Origin: an uncultured Pelagibacteraceae bacterium
Lineage (GTDB): Bacteria; Pseudomonadota; Alphaproteobacteria; Pelagibacterales; Pelagibacteraceae
Assembly: GCA_902517615.1 (NCBI GenBank)
Contig: CABYCY010000010.1
Span: 1 to 64,000, forward strand
Reading direction: 5' to 3'
DNA: 64,000 nt
Positions 33,683-41,897 of the stretch are shown here, piece after piece. Below the pieces are notes generated by a model that saw only the letters and a program-made list of their open reading frames with translations, did not search any database and was not told the origin of the DNA. The position numbers and the translations under genes were made by a program. Each line of letters starts with the position of its first letter. Position 1 is the stretch's first letter.

Positions 33683-35344
33683 CTAAAAACTGTTCTTATA
33701 AACCCATTGTTCATCATAATTTTTTAACTCATGTGGAAGTGGCGCTCCTTGAAACATGCAAATTCTTAACCATTTGTCTGATCTTGGATCAAATTTTAAT
33801 GCTCCAAAGAAAGATAACTTAAGTCTGAGCATATCAATAGGCATCAAATTTTTTCCAATTGTATTATCTTGTATTTCTGAGTAAGGAAATTTTTCTACTA
33901 TAAAAGCTCTTCTTACCACATGTCTTAAATCAGAATTTGCAGATAAAAATTCAGCAATAGTTAAGCTATTTTTTGAAACCAATAATTTATCATGAAGTTT
34001 TTTTATATCCCTTGCTATCGCCAGAGGTTGTTCTAATTCAGATCCGTGCTCCTCAAATCTATCAGCTAATCGAGGTTCTTCTTTATTTTTAGAAATAAAC
34101 CAAAAATTTTGATTATTTTCTTTTTTTTGAAAATTAATATCAAGAATGTTCGGATATTTTTTTTCTATGATATTACGTAATTCTTCAACTTTTCTATTTG
34201 TTGGAATGTTAAAATATTTTTCTTCATCAGAGCTCATTTTTTTAACTAATGGTTCAATTATTTCATTATATGGCTCCATCATTATAGAAACGATGTATTC
34301 GATACATTCTTCACAGGTATTTTTTTCTAGCCACACATATATTTTGTTAAAAGGATATTCAATTTGAAAATCAAAACTTTTATTTATGTAAATTAAGAAT
34401 TTTTTGATATTATTTAATAAAGAAGATATTTTTTGTTGTTGATAATCACTTTCAGTATTCCAGCTAGTGATATTTGTCAAAGATTTTTTAACACATTTTA
34501 TAAATAATTCGCTATCTTTTTTTTCTACTTTTTTAATTTCTCTAATTTTTTTGAGTGCAGTTTCTCTACTTAAAATCCAATTGTTTAGAAGTGTTGGATG
34601 GTTAACTATAAATGGTGCCATCCCTAAACCTGTAGAATTACCGATGCCTAAATTTTTACAGATATTTTGATCTAACTTTACTGATTTTTTAGGGTTTTTG
34701 TGATAAGCAACGTGATTAACTTGATCAAAAGTAAATTGTCTAACTAAATAAACAAGCATCATCTCTAATCTAAAAGGACCATTAATTTCTTCTCTATTTT
34801 TAATTCTAAATCGATCTGCTAGTCCAAACTTTCCTGAACCATATACAGCAGTAGTTCTATAAAGGTATCCAACTTTTGATAATAAATTTAAGTCAGGTTG
34901 TTCACCTTTGCTTAAACTATCAATAACATGGTTATATATTCTAACTGATTTATTTGCTCTAGATAAAGTTAATTCTTTATAAGAGAGTCTACCCACCTCT
35001 TGTTTTGGTACTTCATTTTTTAATCTCTCTATATCTTTTTTAATTGGTATTCCATCGTGTAATGTAAAAGCTGCATCCCACTTGGTAGCTATAACTCTAT
35101 CAGATCTTTCTTCATCTTTAATTTTATTTGCAAAACAAACTAATGAATAAACTCTTTTATCTTTCTTAAATGAATAAACGGCTTCACCAAAACCTTTTTC
35201 ATCTAAATCAAATAAATCTTGTTTATATTCCCATTCCTTAAATTCATTTAAAAAACTTCTTAAAAAAGATAATTTAGACTGATGAAACGATCCTAGCCTT
35301 GATAATTTCATTATCTCATTGGGATCTCTTAATTCAACTTTCAT
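33683..35344 (-). CDS. Uncharacterised 553-residue protein
   Basis: A large soluble protein with no signal peptide or membrane segment. Visible features are a conserved-looking N-terminal region (SRLGSFHQSKLSFLRSFL), TKWDAAFTLHDGIP, YRTTAVYGSGKFGLADRFR, GIGNSTGLGMAPFIVNHP in the centre and GSELEQPLAIARDIKKLHD near residue 430. The Gly/Ser-rich and His-containing stretches read like an enzyme, but I cannot assign a family. It is tightly packed between the M19-like peptidase gene (2 bases) and DUF3726 (2 bases), a neighbourhood I associate with marine alphaproteobacteria. Confidence 0.7.
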   Translation of the reverse strand: MKVELRDPNEIMKLSRLGSFHQSKLSFLRSFLNEFKEWEYKQDLFDLDEKGFGEAVYSFKKDKRVYSLVCFANKIKDEERSDRVIATKWDAAFTLHDGIPIKKDIERLKNEVPKQEVGRLSYKELTLSRANKSVRIYNHVIDSLSKGEQPDLNLLSKVGYLYRTTAVYGSGKFGLADRFRIKNREEINGPFRLEMMLVYLVRQFTFDQVNHVAYHKNPKKSVKLDQNICKNLGIGNSTGLGMAPFIVNHPTLLNNWILSRETALKKIREIKKVEKKDSELFIKCVKKSLTNITSWNTESDYQQQKISSLLNNIKKFLIYINKSFDFQIEYPFNKIYVWLEKNTCEECIEYIVSIMMEPYNEIIEPLVKKMSSDEEKYFNIPTNRKVEELRNIIEKKYPNILDINFQKKENNQNFWFISKNKEEPRLADRFEEHGSELEQPLAIARDIKKLHDKLLVSKNSLTIAEFLSANSDLRHVVRRAFIVEKFPYSEIQDNTIGKNLMPIDMLRLKLSFFGALKFDPRSDKWLRICMFQGAPLPHELKNYDEQWVYKNSF

Positions 35345-35346
35345 AA

Positions 35347-36312
35347 TTAAATTGATTTATAAAAATTGTACCAGTTATTTCCAAGTATACCATGTGTCTC
35401 GGCATCAGAAAATCCAATATTTTTAAGCCCTTTTTCAATATTTGAAAAACCTCTTGCGTCTAAAAACCAATCAGGTTGTTTTGGAAAGCCTGGTTTATTC
35501 TTAGATCCTTCTCCATAATTTTTAGTTTTTGACCAAGAACCGTTTCTCATCCATTCAACAATAGTATCTGGATGATCCAAGCATAAATCAGAACCGATAC
35601 CTATTTTTGTTACATCCATTATTTCTGCTGTTCTAGCTGTCATTTCACAAAAACTTTCAAGTGTACAATTTGAATTATCTTTTAAGTGATGCGGGTACAA
35701 CGACAAACCTAGCATACCTCCACTATCACTTAAAGTTTTTAACAAATCAGATGATTTATTTCTTTTGGCTGCGTGCCAAAAAGAAGGGTTCGCGTGAGTA
35801 ATGGCAATTGGTTTTTCACTTAACTCAATTGCATCGAAAGTACTTTTTTCTGCAGAATGTGACATGTCTACTACCAAACCTACTCTATTCATTTCTCTTA
35901 TTACTTCACGACCAAAATTAGTAACTCCACTATCTATACTTTCATAACAACCTGTAGCTAATAAAGATTGGTTATTATATGTAAGTTGCATAAATCTGCA
36001 TCCAAGTAGATGTACTTTTTCAACTAAATTAATATCATCCTCTATTGGTGAACAATTTTGAAAGCCAAAAAAAATTGCTGTTTTATTTTCTTTGTTTGCT
36101 TTTTCGATATCTTTGTAGTCATTTCCAGGAAAAATTAAATCAGAATTTGCTTTAAAGAGTGATTCCCATTTTTTTATTTCTATCAATAACTCGTCATAAT
36201 CTTCGTGATAAACAATTGTAACATGAACCCCATCAAGGCCTGCAGATCGATTGATCTCAAAGATTTTTCTTGACCAATTACAATATTGTAAATTATCTAT
36301 TTTATAATTCAT
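35347..36312 (-). CDS. M19 (membrane dipeptidase)-like protein with altered metal site
   Basis: 321 residues from the ATG at 36312; a TTG start at 36333 is possible. The M19 barrel is recognisable: LLGCRFMQLTYNNQSLLATG, VDMSHSAEKSTFDAIE, ITHANPSFWHAAKRNKSSD, GGMLGLSLYP and KIGIGSDL. The last two metal His (DMSH, THAN) are kept. The N-terminal DGHxD is replaced by KIDNLQYCNWS, and the Glu in the central strand appears as Gln (FFGFQNCS). It may hold one metal or act on a different substrate. No signal peptide, so probably cytoplasmic. Confidence 0.78.
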   Translation of the reverse strand: MNYKIDNLQYCNWSRKIFEINRSAGLDGVHVTIVYHEDYDELLIEIKKWESLFKANSDLIFPGNDYKDIEKANKENKTAIFFGFQNCSPIEDDINLVEKVHLLGCRFMQLTYNNQSLLATGCYESIDSGVTNFGREVIREMNRVGLVVDMSHSAEKSTFDAIELSEKPIAITHANPSFWHAAKRNKSSDLLKTLSDSGGMLGLSLYPHHLKDNSNCTLESFCEMTARTAEIMDVTKIGIGSDLCLDHPDTIVEWMRNGSWSKTKNYGEGSKNKPGFPKQPDWFLDARGFSNIEKGLKNIGFSDAETHGILGNNWYNFYKSI

Positions 36313-36406
36313 TATATGACTAACTCTAATCAATATGAATTTTAAATACTATTAATTTTATTGATATTTTTAATTAATTTTGAAATAACAAACCGATCAT
36401 ATTTTC

Positions 36407-36898
36407 ATGAAAAAAAATACTAAATTAAAAGTTTCAATTGTTATGGGTAGTCAATCAGACTACAAAACAATGCAACTTGCTGTAAAAATACTTAAAAAAA
36501 TTGGAGTTTTATTTGAGACAAAAATTATATCTGCGCACAGAACTCCAAAACGAATGTATGAGTATGCCTCAAAAGCTGAAAAAAATAATATAGGAGTAAT
36601 AATCGCAGGTGCTGGGGGATCTGCTCATTTGCCTGGAATGATTTCGGCACTTAGTTCATTGCCTGTTCTTGGTGTTCCTATTGAAAGTAAAAAGCTTAAA
36701 GGTCTTGATAGCCTTTTGTCTATAGTGCAAATGCCAAAGGGAATTCCTGTTGGCTCTCTAGCTATAGGAGAGGATGGCGCAATTAATGCAGGTTTGTTAG
36801 CCGCATCAATAATAGCAAACAACAATCCTGTTGTTAAAAAAAATCTTAAAAATTTCAGAGCTAGTCAAGCTAAATCCGTAAAGAAAAATCCCAAATAA
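36407..36898 (+). CDS. purE: N5-carboxyaminoimidazole ribonucleotide mutase
   Basis: 163 residues, class I PurE. Substrate-binding motifs: SIVMGSQSDYKTM (residues 10-22), IISAHRTPKRMYEY (catalytic His in SAHRTP), AGAGGSAHLPGMISAL and LPVLGVPIES. It rearranges N5-CAIR to CAIR in purine synthesis. The purK gene starts 2 bases after its stop. The C-terminal Lys-rich tail is an ordinary SAR11-style extension. Confidence 0.97.
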   Translation: MKKNTKLKVSIVMGSQSDYKTMQLAVKILKKIGVLFETKIISAHRTPKRMYEYASKAEKNNIGVIIAGAGGSAHLPGMISALSSLPVLGVPIESKKLKGLDSLLSIVQMPKGIPVGSLAIGEDGAINAGLLAASIIANNNPVVKKNLKNFRASQAKSVKKNPK

Positions 36899-36900
36899 AA

Positions 36901-37947
36901 ATGTCAGAGATTTCACTTGGTATCATCGGAGGCGGTCAATTAGGTAGCATGCTAGCAATAGCTGCAAAAAAACTTAACATTAAAACAGTGATTTTTTGCG
37001 ACGATGCTGATGCTCCTGCGCAGAATTTTTGTAATCAATTTGTTAATGGTAATTATGAAAATAAAGAAAAAATATCAGAATTTGTTAATCAAGTTGACGT
37101 AGTGACTTACGAGTTTGAAAATATTCCTTTTGAAACTTTAAATGAAATAAACAAGCTTAAACCAGTTTTGCCAAAACCATCTGTTAATAGATTAGTTCAA
37201 CATCGATTAGCAGAGAAAGATTTTGTTAATAAATTAAATATTAGAACTACTAGGTATGTCTCTATCGGAAAAAAGTCAGAAATTGATGCTCTAGAAGATT
37301 TTTTACCAGGTATATTAAAAACAACAACACTTGGATATGATGGAAAAGGACAGTACCCAATTAATTCAGTAGAAGAAATGAATTCATTAAATATTAATTT
37401 TTCAAAAGAATATATTCTTGAAAAGCTAGTTAAATTGAAAAAAGAAATATCAATAATTATTACAAGATTTAGTAATAACAAGTATGAGATTTATGAACCA
37501 ATAGAAAATATTCATGAAGATCAAATTTTAAAACATTCAATAATTCCTGCTGACATAAATGAAAAAATTTTTGATCAATCTAAAGAGTGGTCAATGCTTA
37601 TTGCGGAAGAATTAAAATATGTTGGAACGTTATGTGTGGAATTTTTTATAGATAGAAATAATAATTTATACGTAAATGAAATAGCTCCAAGAGTTCATAA
37701 CTCAGGACATTTAACAATTAATGCATTCAATGTAAGCCAATTTGAAAATCATGTAAGAGCAGTATGTGGTTTGGAGCAAATTCCATTAAAAAAAATATCT
37801 AATGCAAAAATGGTTAATTTACTAGGAGATCAAATTTCATATTATAGAAATTCTCCAAAACTAAAAGAGAATGAATTTTTCTTTGATTATTTAAAGAAAG
37901 AGATAAAAGAAAAAAGAAAAATGGGTCACATCACAACTTTATTATAA
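36901..37947 (+). CDS. purK: 5-(carboxyamino)imidazole ribonucleotide synthase
   Basis: 348 residues, ATP-grasp enzyme: LGIIGGGQLGSMLAIAAK (6-23), VTYEFENIPFETL, TTLGYDGKGQYPI and CVEFFIDRNNNLYVNEIAPRVHNSGH, which supplies the ATP/Mg site. It carboxylates AIR using bicarbonate and ATP to make the PurE substrate. Adjacent to purE (2 bases) and abutting the GNAT gene with no gap. Confidence 0.97.
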   Translation: MSEISLGIIGGGQLGSMLAIAAKKLNIKTVIFCDDADAPAQNFCNQFVNGNYENKEKISEFVNQVDVVTYEFENIPFETLNEINKLKPVLPKPSVNRLVQHRLAEKDFVNKLNIRTTRYVSIGKKSEIDALEDFLPGILKTTTLGYDGKGQYPINSVEEMNSLNINFSKEYILEKLVKLKKEISIIITRFSNNKYEIYEPIENIHEDQILKHSIIPADINEKIFDQSKEWSMLIAEELKYVGTLCVEFFIDRNNNLYVNEIAPRVHNSGHLTINAFNVSQFENHVRAVCGLEQIPLKKISNAKMVNLLGDQISYYRNSPKLKENEFFFDYLKKEIKEKRKMGHITTLL

Positions 37948-38415
37948 ATGTTTAAATTAATAGAGGATAATTTTGATAATTCTGAAGTTAATGAGCTTCT
38001 AACAAAACATTTTGTAGAATTAAGAGCTGCGTCCCCTGAAGGAAGCGCTCATGTTTTAGATATTCCAGGTTTAAAAGTGCCATCGATAAAGTTTTGGAGT
38101 TTGTGGAAGAATGACAAGCTAATTGGATGTGGTGCATTAAAATTTTTAGATAAAGAACATGGAGAATTTAAATCCATAAGAATTCATGATGAATTTAGAA
38201 AGCAAGGTCATGGGGTAAAAGTAATTAATCATTTAATAGATGAAGCAAAAAAACTTAATATTAAAAAATTAAGTATTGAAACTGGAGCTGGAGATTTCTT
38301 TATTCCAGCCAGAAAACTTTTCAAAAAATCTGGATTTACTGTTTGCGAACCTTTTGCGCACTACAAAGAAGATGTTAATTCTGTTTATTTAACAAAGTTA
38401 ATTGACACAAATTAA
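37948..38415 (+). CDS. GNAT family N-acetyltransferase
   Basis: 155 residues with the GNAT acetyl-CoA site: GHGEFKSIRIHDEFRKQGHGVKVINHL-type block around residues 68-96 (R-x-x-G-x-G loop as RKQGHG), then KKLSIETGAG and FKKSGFTVCEPF. Substrate not predictable; proteins of the YedL/ElaA-like kind act on small amines or amino acids. It begins immediately after purK and is likely co-transcribed. Confidence 0.85.
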   Translation: MFKLIEDNFDNSEVNELLTKHFVELRAASPEGSAHVLDIPGLKVPSIKFWSLWKNDKLIGCGALKFLDKEHGEFKSIRIHDEFRKQGHGVKVINHLIDEAKKLNIKKLSIETGAGDFFIPARKLFKKSGFTVCEPFAHYKEDVNSVYLTKLIDTN

Positions 38416-38531
38416 TATTTATTTCAAATTTTTGATATATTTTGTTGACAAAACCCAACAAAATCTAAACAAAGCCAGAATTACTTAATTATAAGTAATA
38501 TTTAAATATAACAAAAAGTAAGAAGATAAAT

Positions 38532-38738
38532 ATGAGTCTACAAGGAAAAGTAAAATGGTTCAATCCAACCAAAGGTTTTGGTTTTATTGAAAGAGAAGAT
38601 AAAGAAAAAGATGTGTTTGTACATGTTTCGGCAGTAAGAGATGCTGGTATGAACGGTTTAGATGAGGGTCAAGCTTTGACTTTCGATGTTGAAGATGGTC
38701 CTAAAGGTCCTTCAGCAGTTAACTTAAAAACTGCATAA
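38532..38738 (+). CDS. Cold-shock domain protein
   Basis: 68 residues, one CSD with RNP1 KGFGFIER (residues 14-21) and RNP2 VFVHVSAV (about 28-35), start [14 protein letters not shown]. It binds single-stranded RNA or DNA as a chaperone. The 116-base leader carries a hairpin (TTACTT/AAGTAA, 38481-38498) that may be part of temperature or autoregulation. A strong inverted repeat follows the gene. Confidence 0.96.
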   Translation: MSLQGKVKWFNPTKGFGFIEREDKEKDVFVHVSAVRDAGMNGLDEGQALTFDVEDGPKGPSAVNLKTA

Positions 38739-38750
38739 TTTCACACTTCC

Positions 38751-38805
38751 TATTGGCTGAAAGAATTGATTTAAATTAAAAAATTAAATTATTTTTCAGC
38801 CAATA
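38751..38805 (+). terminator. 12-bp inverted repeat after the cold-shock gene
   Basis: TATTGGCTGAAA (38751-38762) and TTTCAGCCAATA (38794-38805) are perfectly complementary and enclose a 31-base, nearly pure A/T segment. It lies 13 bases after the stop codon. No run of T follows, so it may act as an mRNA 3'-stabilising structure rather than, or as well as, an intrinsic terminator. Confidence 0.6.
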
Positions 38806-38866
38806 CCTATTAAGTCTAAACCAACCTTTAAACACAATTATTTATTACAGAATTAAGAAAAAAAAT

Positions 38867-39613
38867 ATGATTGGAATTTTAGGTGGAATGGGAACTCAAG
38901 CTGGGCTTGATTTTTGTAATAAACTTGCAATTTTAAATAGAGGAAAAATTGATCAAGAGTATCCTCTATTTTTACTTTATAATAAATCAAACATTCCAGG
39001 AAGACCAGAGTCTATAGGTTTACAAACTAAAAATTTATCTAACAAATCTACTAACAAAAATAGTAAATTAAAATATAATAAAGTTTTAAAAAGTTTGCTT
39101 AAAGGTTGTAAATTATTAGAAAAAAATAAATGTAAATTTATAGTCATTCCATGTAACACTGCTCACTACTGGTTTGACGACTTGCAAAAAAAAGTAAATA
39201 TTCCTATAATTAATATGCCTAAAGAAGTTTTTAAATTCACAAAAAAAAATTGTAAAAAAAATTCAAAAGTTGGGTTATTAGCTACTGAAGGAACATTAAA
39301 AACAGGAGTTTATAATAAAATCTTTGATAAAGATTATAACTTAATTCAACCATCTCAAAGACTTCAAAAAAATTCAGTTAATAGAGCAATTAAGTTTGTA
39401 AAAATGGGAAATGTAAAAGCTGCTGCAAAAACAATTAAACCAGCAATAAATTCCTTAATAAAAATGCAATGTAAAAAAATAATTTTAGGTTGTACTGAAC
39501 TTCCTATTGCAATCTTTGCTTTTAAATCATTTAAAAATATTAAATCTTCAAAAATATTCTTAGATCCTAATCTTATTTTGGCTCATTCTGCTATGGCTAA
39601 GCATAGAAATTAA
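38867..39613 (+). CDS. Aspartate/glutamate racemase family protein
   Basis: 248 residues with both catalytic Cys of the racemase family: VIPCNTAHYWFDDL (near residue 90) and IILGCTELPIAIF (near 207). The start GILGGMGTQAGLDF matches aspartate racemase. It would interconvert L- and D-aspartate, or be a related amino-acid racemase. The AT-rich lysine bias matches the region. The next gene follows after 3 bases. Confidence 0.88.
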   Translation: MIGILGGMGTQAGLDFCNKLAILNRGKIDQEYPLFLLYNKSNIPGRPESIGLQTKNLSNKSTNKNSKLKYNKVLKSLLKGCKLLEKNKCKFIVIPCNTAHYWFDDLQKKVNIPIINMPKEVFKFTKKNCKKNSKVGLLATEGTLKTGVYNKIFDKDYNLIQPSQRLQKNSVNRAIKFVKMGNVKAAAKTIKPAINSLIKMQCKKIILGCTELPIAIFAFKSFKNIKSSKIFLDPNLILAHSAMAKHRN

Positions 39614-39616
39614 TCT

Positions 39617-40054
39617 ATGACAGGTAAAGCTGAACAACCTTATGTATTAAGAGTTGCAGTATCAATTTATTCAAAAATTATAGAAATTAAAAAACAAAAT
39701 CCTGAGATAAATAATATACAAGCTATTGAAATATATATGACAACAAAGGATTATGATTTTATAAGTTCAGGTGAATATCATGATAATTGGTTTTCAAATC
39801 TTAAAAATAATAATTTTGTTGATGAAATTACTGGAAAAAAAATTAATGATGAAACTCTAAGACTTCTAGAGCTTCAAAAAGATTCTATGATAAAGTTTTT
39901 AATGAAAATACCTAAGCTTTATTATACAAAAACTCATTTTCCATTAGAAATATCACAAAGAGCTTTTGATCACCTTTGGCGAGTTTGTGAAAGCTATGAA
40001 ATGTGGTGTAAGGAAACAGGTCAAGAAAAACTAATTAAATTAAACTTAAATTAG
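39617..40054 (+). CDS. Hypothetical soluble protein
   Basis: 145 residues, no signal or membrane segment, mixed alpha-helical. Features: YVLRVAVSIYSKIIEIKK, a YDFISSGEYHDNWFSNL segment with aromatic residues and a C-terminal FDHLWRVCESYEMWC. I do not recognise a family. It is probably co-transcribed with the racemase (3 bases). Its stop overlaps the converging lipoprotein gene by 4 bases. Confidence 0.6.
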   Translation: MTGKAEQPYVLRVAVSIYSKIIEIKKQNPEINNIQAIEIYMTTKDYDFISSGEYHDNWFSNLKNNNFVDEITGKKINDETLRLLELQKDSMIKFLMKIPKLYYTKTHFPLEISQRAFDHLWRVCESYEMWCKETGQEKLIKLNLN

Positions 40055-40347
40055 TTTAGAGATAATTTTTTTCTTGCAGATTTGTATTTATCTTCAATAA
40101 AATTTATTATATGTACACGTAACTTTTTTTGATTATTAGTTTCTTCAACAGTTTCTTTTATATGCATTAATGGGTATTTACCTGTCTCATTTTTAATAGC
40201 TGTATTTGCCCCATATTGTAACCCTGCCTGAAAAACATTTCCTGTGGAAATAACAGTTACACCTGGACCTAGAAGCGCTGTTGTTTGAAAACAGCCTGTC
40301 AAAAAAATGAGAGTAAAAAATATAAAAAATAATCTTAATTTATTCAT
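40051..40347 (-). CDS. Small lipoprotein
   Basis: 98 residues from the ATG at 40347 (an upstream GTG would add two residues). The signal peptide ends in a lipobox, LTGC, at about residues 16-19, so Cys19 should be lipidated. The mature part begins with FQTTALLGPGVTVISTGN and is otherwise basic and helical. It probably lies in the outer or inner membrane leaflet. Family not recognised with certainty. Confidence 0.75.
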   Translation of the reverse strand: MNKLRLFFIFFTLIFLTGCFQTTALLGPGVTVISTGNVFQAGLQYGANTAIKNETGKYPLMHIKETVEETNNQKKLRVHIINFIEDKYKSARKKLSLN

Positions 40348-40454
40348 AATCACTTAAATAATAACTACATATTTCGAGATTCAACTCAAGATAGAATTAG
40401 CTCATATTGAGTATTATTATGAAGAATATGAATAATATTAATCTATAAAGCAAA

Positions 40455-41303
40455 ATGGTTAAAATTTTTCCATTCATTTTCATTTTACTTTGGTCATCAG
40501 CCTTTATTACTACAAAACCAATTATTGATAATAGCGACCCATTTGCTGCACTTGCTTTTAGATTTGCATTGGTTGCTTTTGGATTTTTTATATTTGCTAT
40601 TTTTTCAAAAGAAAAAATTTTAGTTAATAAAAAAAACTTTTTTGAATCTTTTTTTAGTGGTGTACTTTTTCATGGTTTTTATCTTGGAGGTGTATTTTAT
40701 TCAATTTCAATAGGTATGCCCACAGGAATTGCAGCATTAATAGTAACTCTACAACCAGTTCTCACGAATGCTTTAAGCGGTCCAATCTTAAATGAAAAAG
40801 TTTCTACAAAACAATGGATAGGAGTTCTACTGGGTTTTGTCGGTGCAGCTCTTGTTTTAGGTTTTGATGTTGGTTCTAAAATACCGACAGTTGGATTGAT
40901 TGCAACAATTATAGCATTACTTGCAATTACATTTTCTACTTTATGGCAAAAAAAATTGAGTAATAATTTACCTCTCTCAGTAAATAATATGAACCAAGCT
41001 ATTGGAGGATGTTTATTCCATCTTTTAATAATAATTTTATTTGCTGAGCCTTATATTGATTTTTCACAAACATTTATAGTCGCAATGAGTCATCAAATAT
41101 TTTTAGTATCATTTGGTGCCTTTACAATATTGATGTATTTAATAAAAAATAATTCAGCAAGTAAAACTGTTTCAATATTTTTTTTAATACCAGCCACATC
41201 TGCATTTATGGCATGGCTTTTCTTAAATGAAAATTTAACCAATTTAGATTTAATTGGATTTTTTATTACCTCTATAGGTGTCTATATTGCTACTCGAGAT
41301 TAA
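40455..41303 (+). CDS. EamA/DMT-family transporter
   Basis: 282 residues with ten hydrophobic helices in two EamA repeats. WSSAFITTKPIID near the start, GIAALIVTLQPVLTNALSG and KQWIGVLLGFVGAALVL end the first half; the second half repeats with FLIPATSAFMAWLFLNENL. Members export amino acids, metabolites or drugs across the inner membrane. Substrate unknown. Transcribed alone, convergent with soxG. Confidence 0.88.
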   Translation: MVKIFPFIFILLWSSAFITTKPIIDNSDPFAALAFRFALVAFGFFIFAIFSKEKILVNKKNFFESFFSGVLFHGFYLGGVFYSISIGMPTGIAALIVTLQPVLTNALSGPILNEKVSTKQWIGVLLGFVGAALVLGFDVGSKIPTVGLIATIIALLAITFSTLWQKKLSNNLPLSVNNMNQAIGGCLFHLLIIILFAEPYIDFSQTFIVAMSHQIFLVSFGAFTILMYLIKNNSASKTVSIFFLIPATSAFMAWLFLNENLTNLDLIGFFITSIGVYIATRD

Positions 41304-41309
41304 ATTAAA

Positions 41310-41897
41310 CTATATTGATTTAAAACCAAATTCTAAGGATGCATCTGTAATAGAGTGATATAAAGACTCACCAAAACTTCTAAGAGCAAATAATCGAACT
41401 TTATCAGGATTGTCATCAAGCATATCAATAGTTAATGCTATTCCATTATATATAGAATTTATTGAATTATTTTTTTCCAATATATTAAAATTAAAAGGAC
41501 ACCCTTTTTTTAGAACTTCTTTTGCTTCCTGCCCTTCTATTTCAATTATAGCTTTTGAATGAGACAAGTCAGTTACAGCAAAATCTGTTTCAATAAATTT
41601 TTTTGAAATACTTGTAAGTAAATCTTTTTTTTTTGATACTAGAAGCCAGTTTTTTGGACCATTCCATAAAACTCTTGTGTCGTTATTAAATACTACATTT
41701 AATGGTTCATTTTTTAATTTTAAACCATCTATTTCAATACTTTCAAATGAAAGTATTGAATTTTTATACTGAACTATTTGAACTATTAGTAAATTTTGAT
41801 TTTCAGATATTTTTAAGAGATCATTTTCATTTTTACCTTCATGGTCTCCAAATTGACCTGTTGTGTGAATATTTGCTAAAGCTGAAATTAAACTCAT
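41310..41897 (-). CDS. soxG: Sarcosine oxidase gamma subunit
   Basis: 195 residues with the GcvT-like fold of SoxG: WNGPKNWLLVSKKK near residue 76, FAVTDLSHSKAIIEIEG and CPFNFNI. It is a structural subunit of heterotetrameric sarcosine oxidase. Start ATG overlaps the soxA stop (ATGA). Last gene in the soxBDAG order, ending 7 bases before the converging transporter. Confidence 0.88.
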   Translation of the reverse strand: MSLISALANIHTTGQFGDHEGKNENDLLKISENQNLLIVQIVQYKNSILSFESIEIDGLKLKNEPLNVVFNNDTRVLWNGPKNWLLVSKKKDLLTSISKKFIETDFAVTDLSHSKAIIEIEGQEAKEVLKKGCPFNFNILEKNNSINSIYNGIALTIDMLDDNPDKVRLFALRSFGESLYHSITDASLEFGFKSI

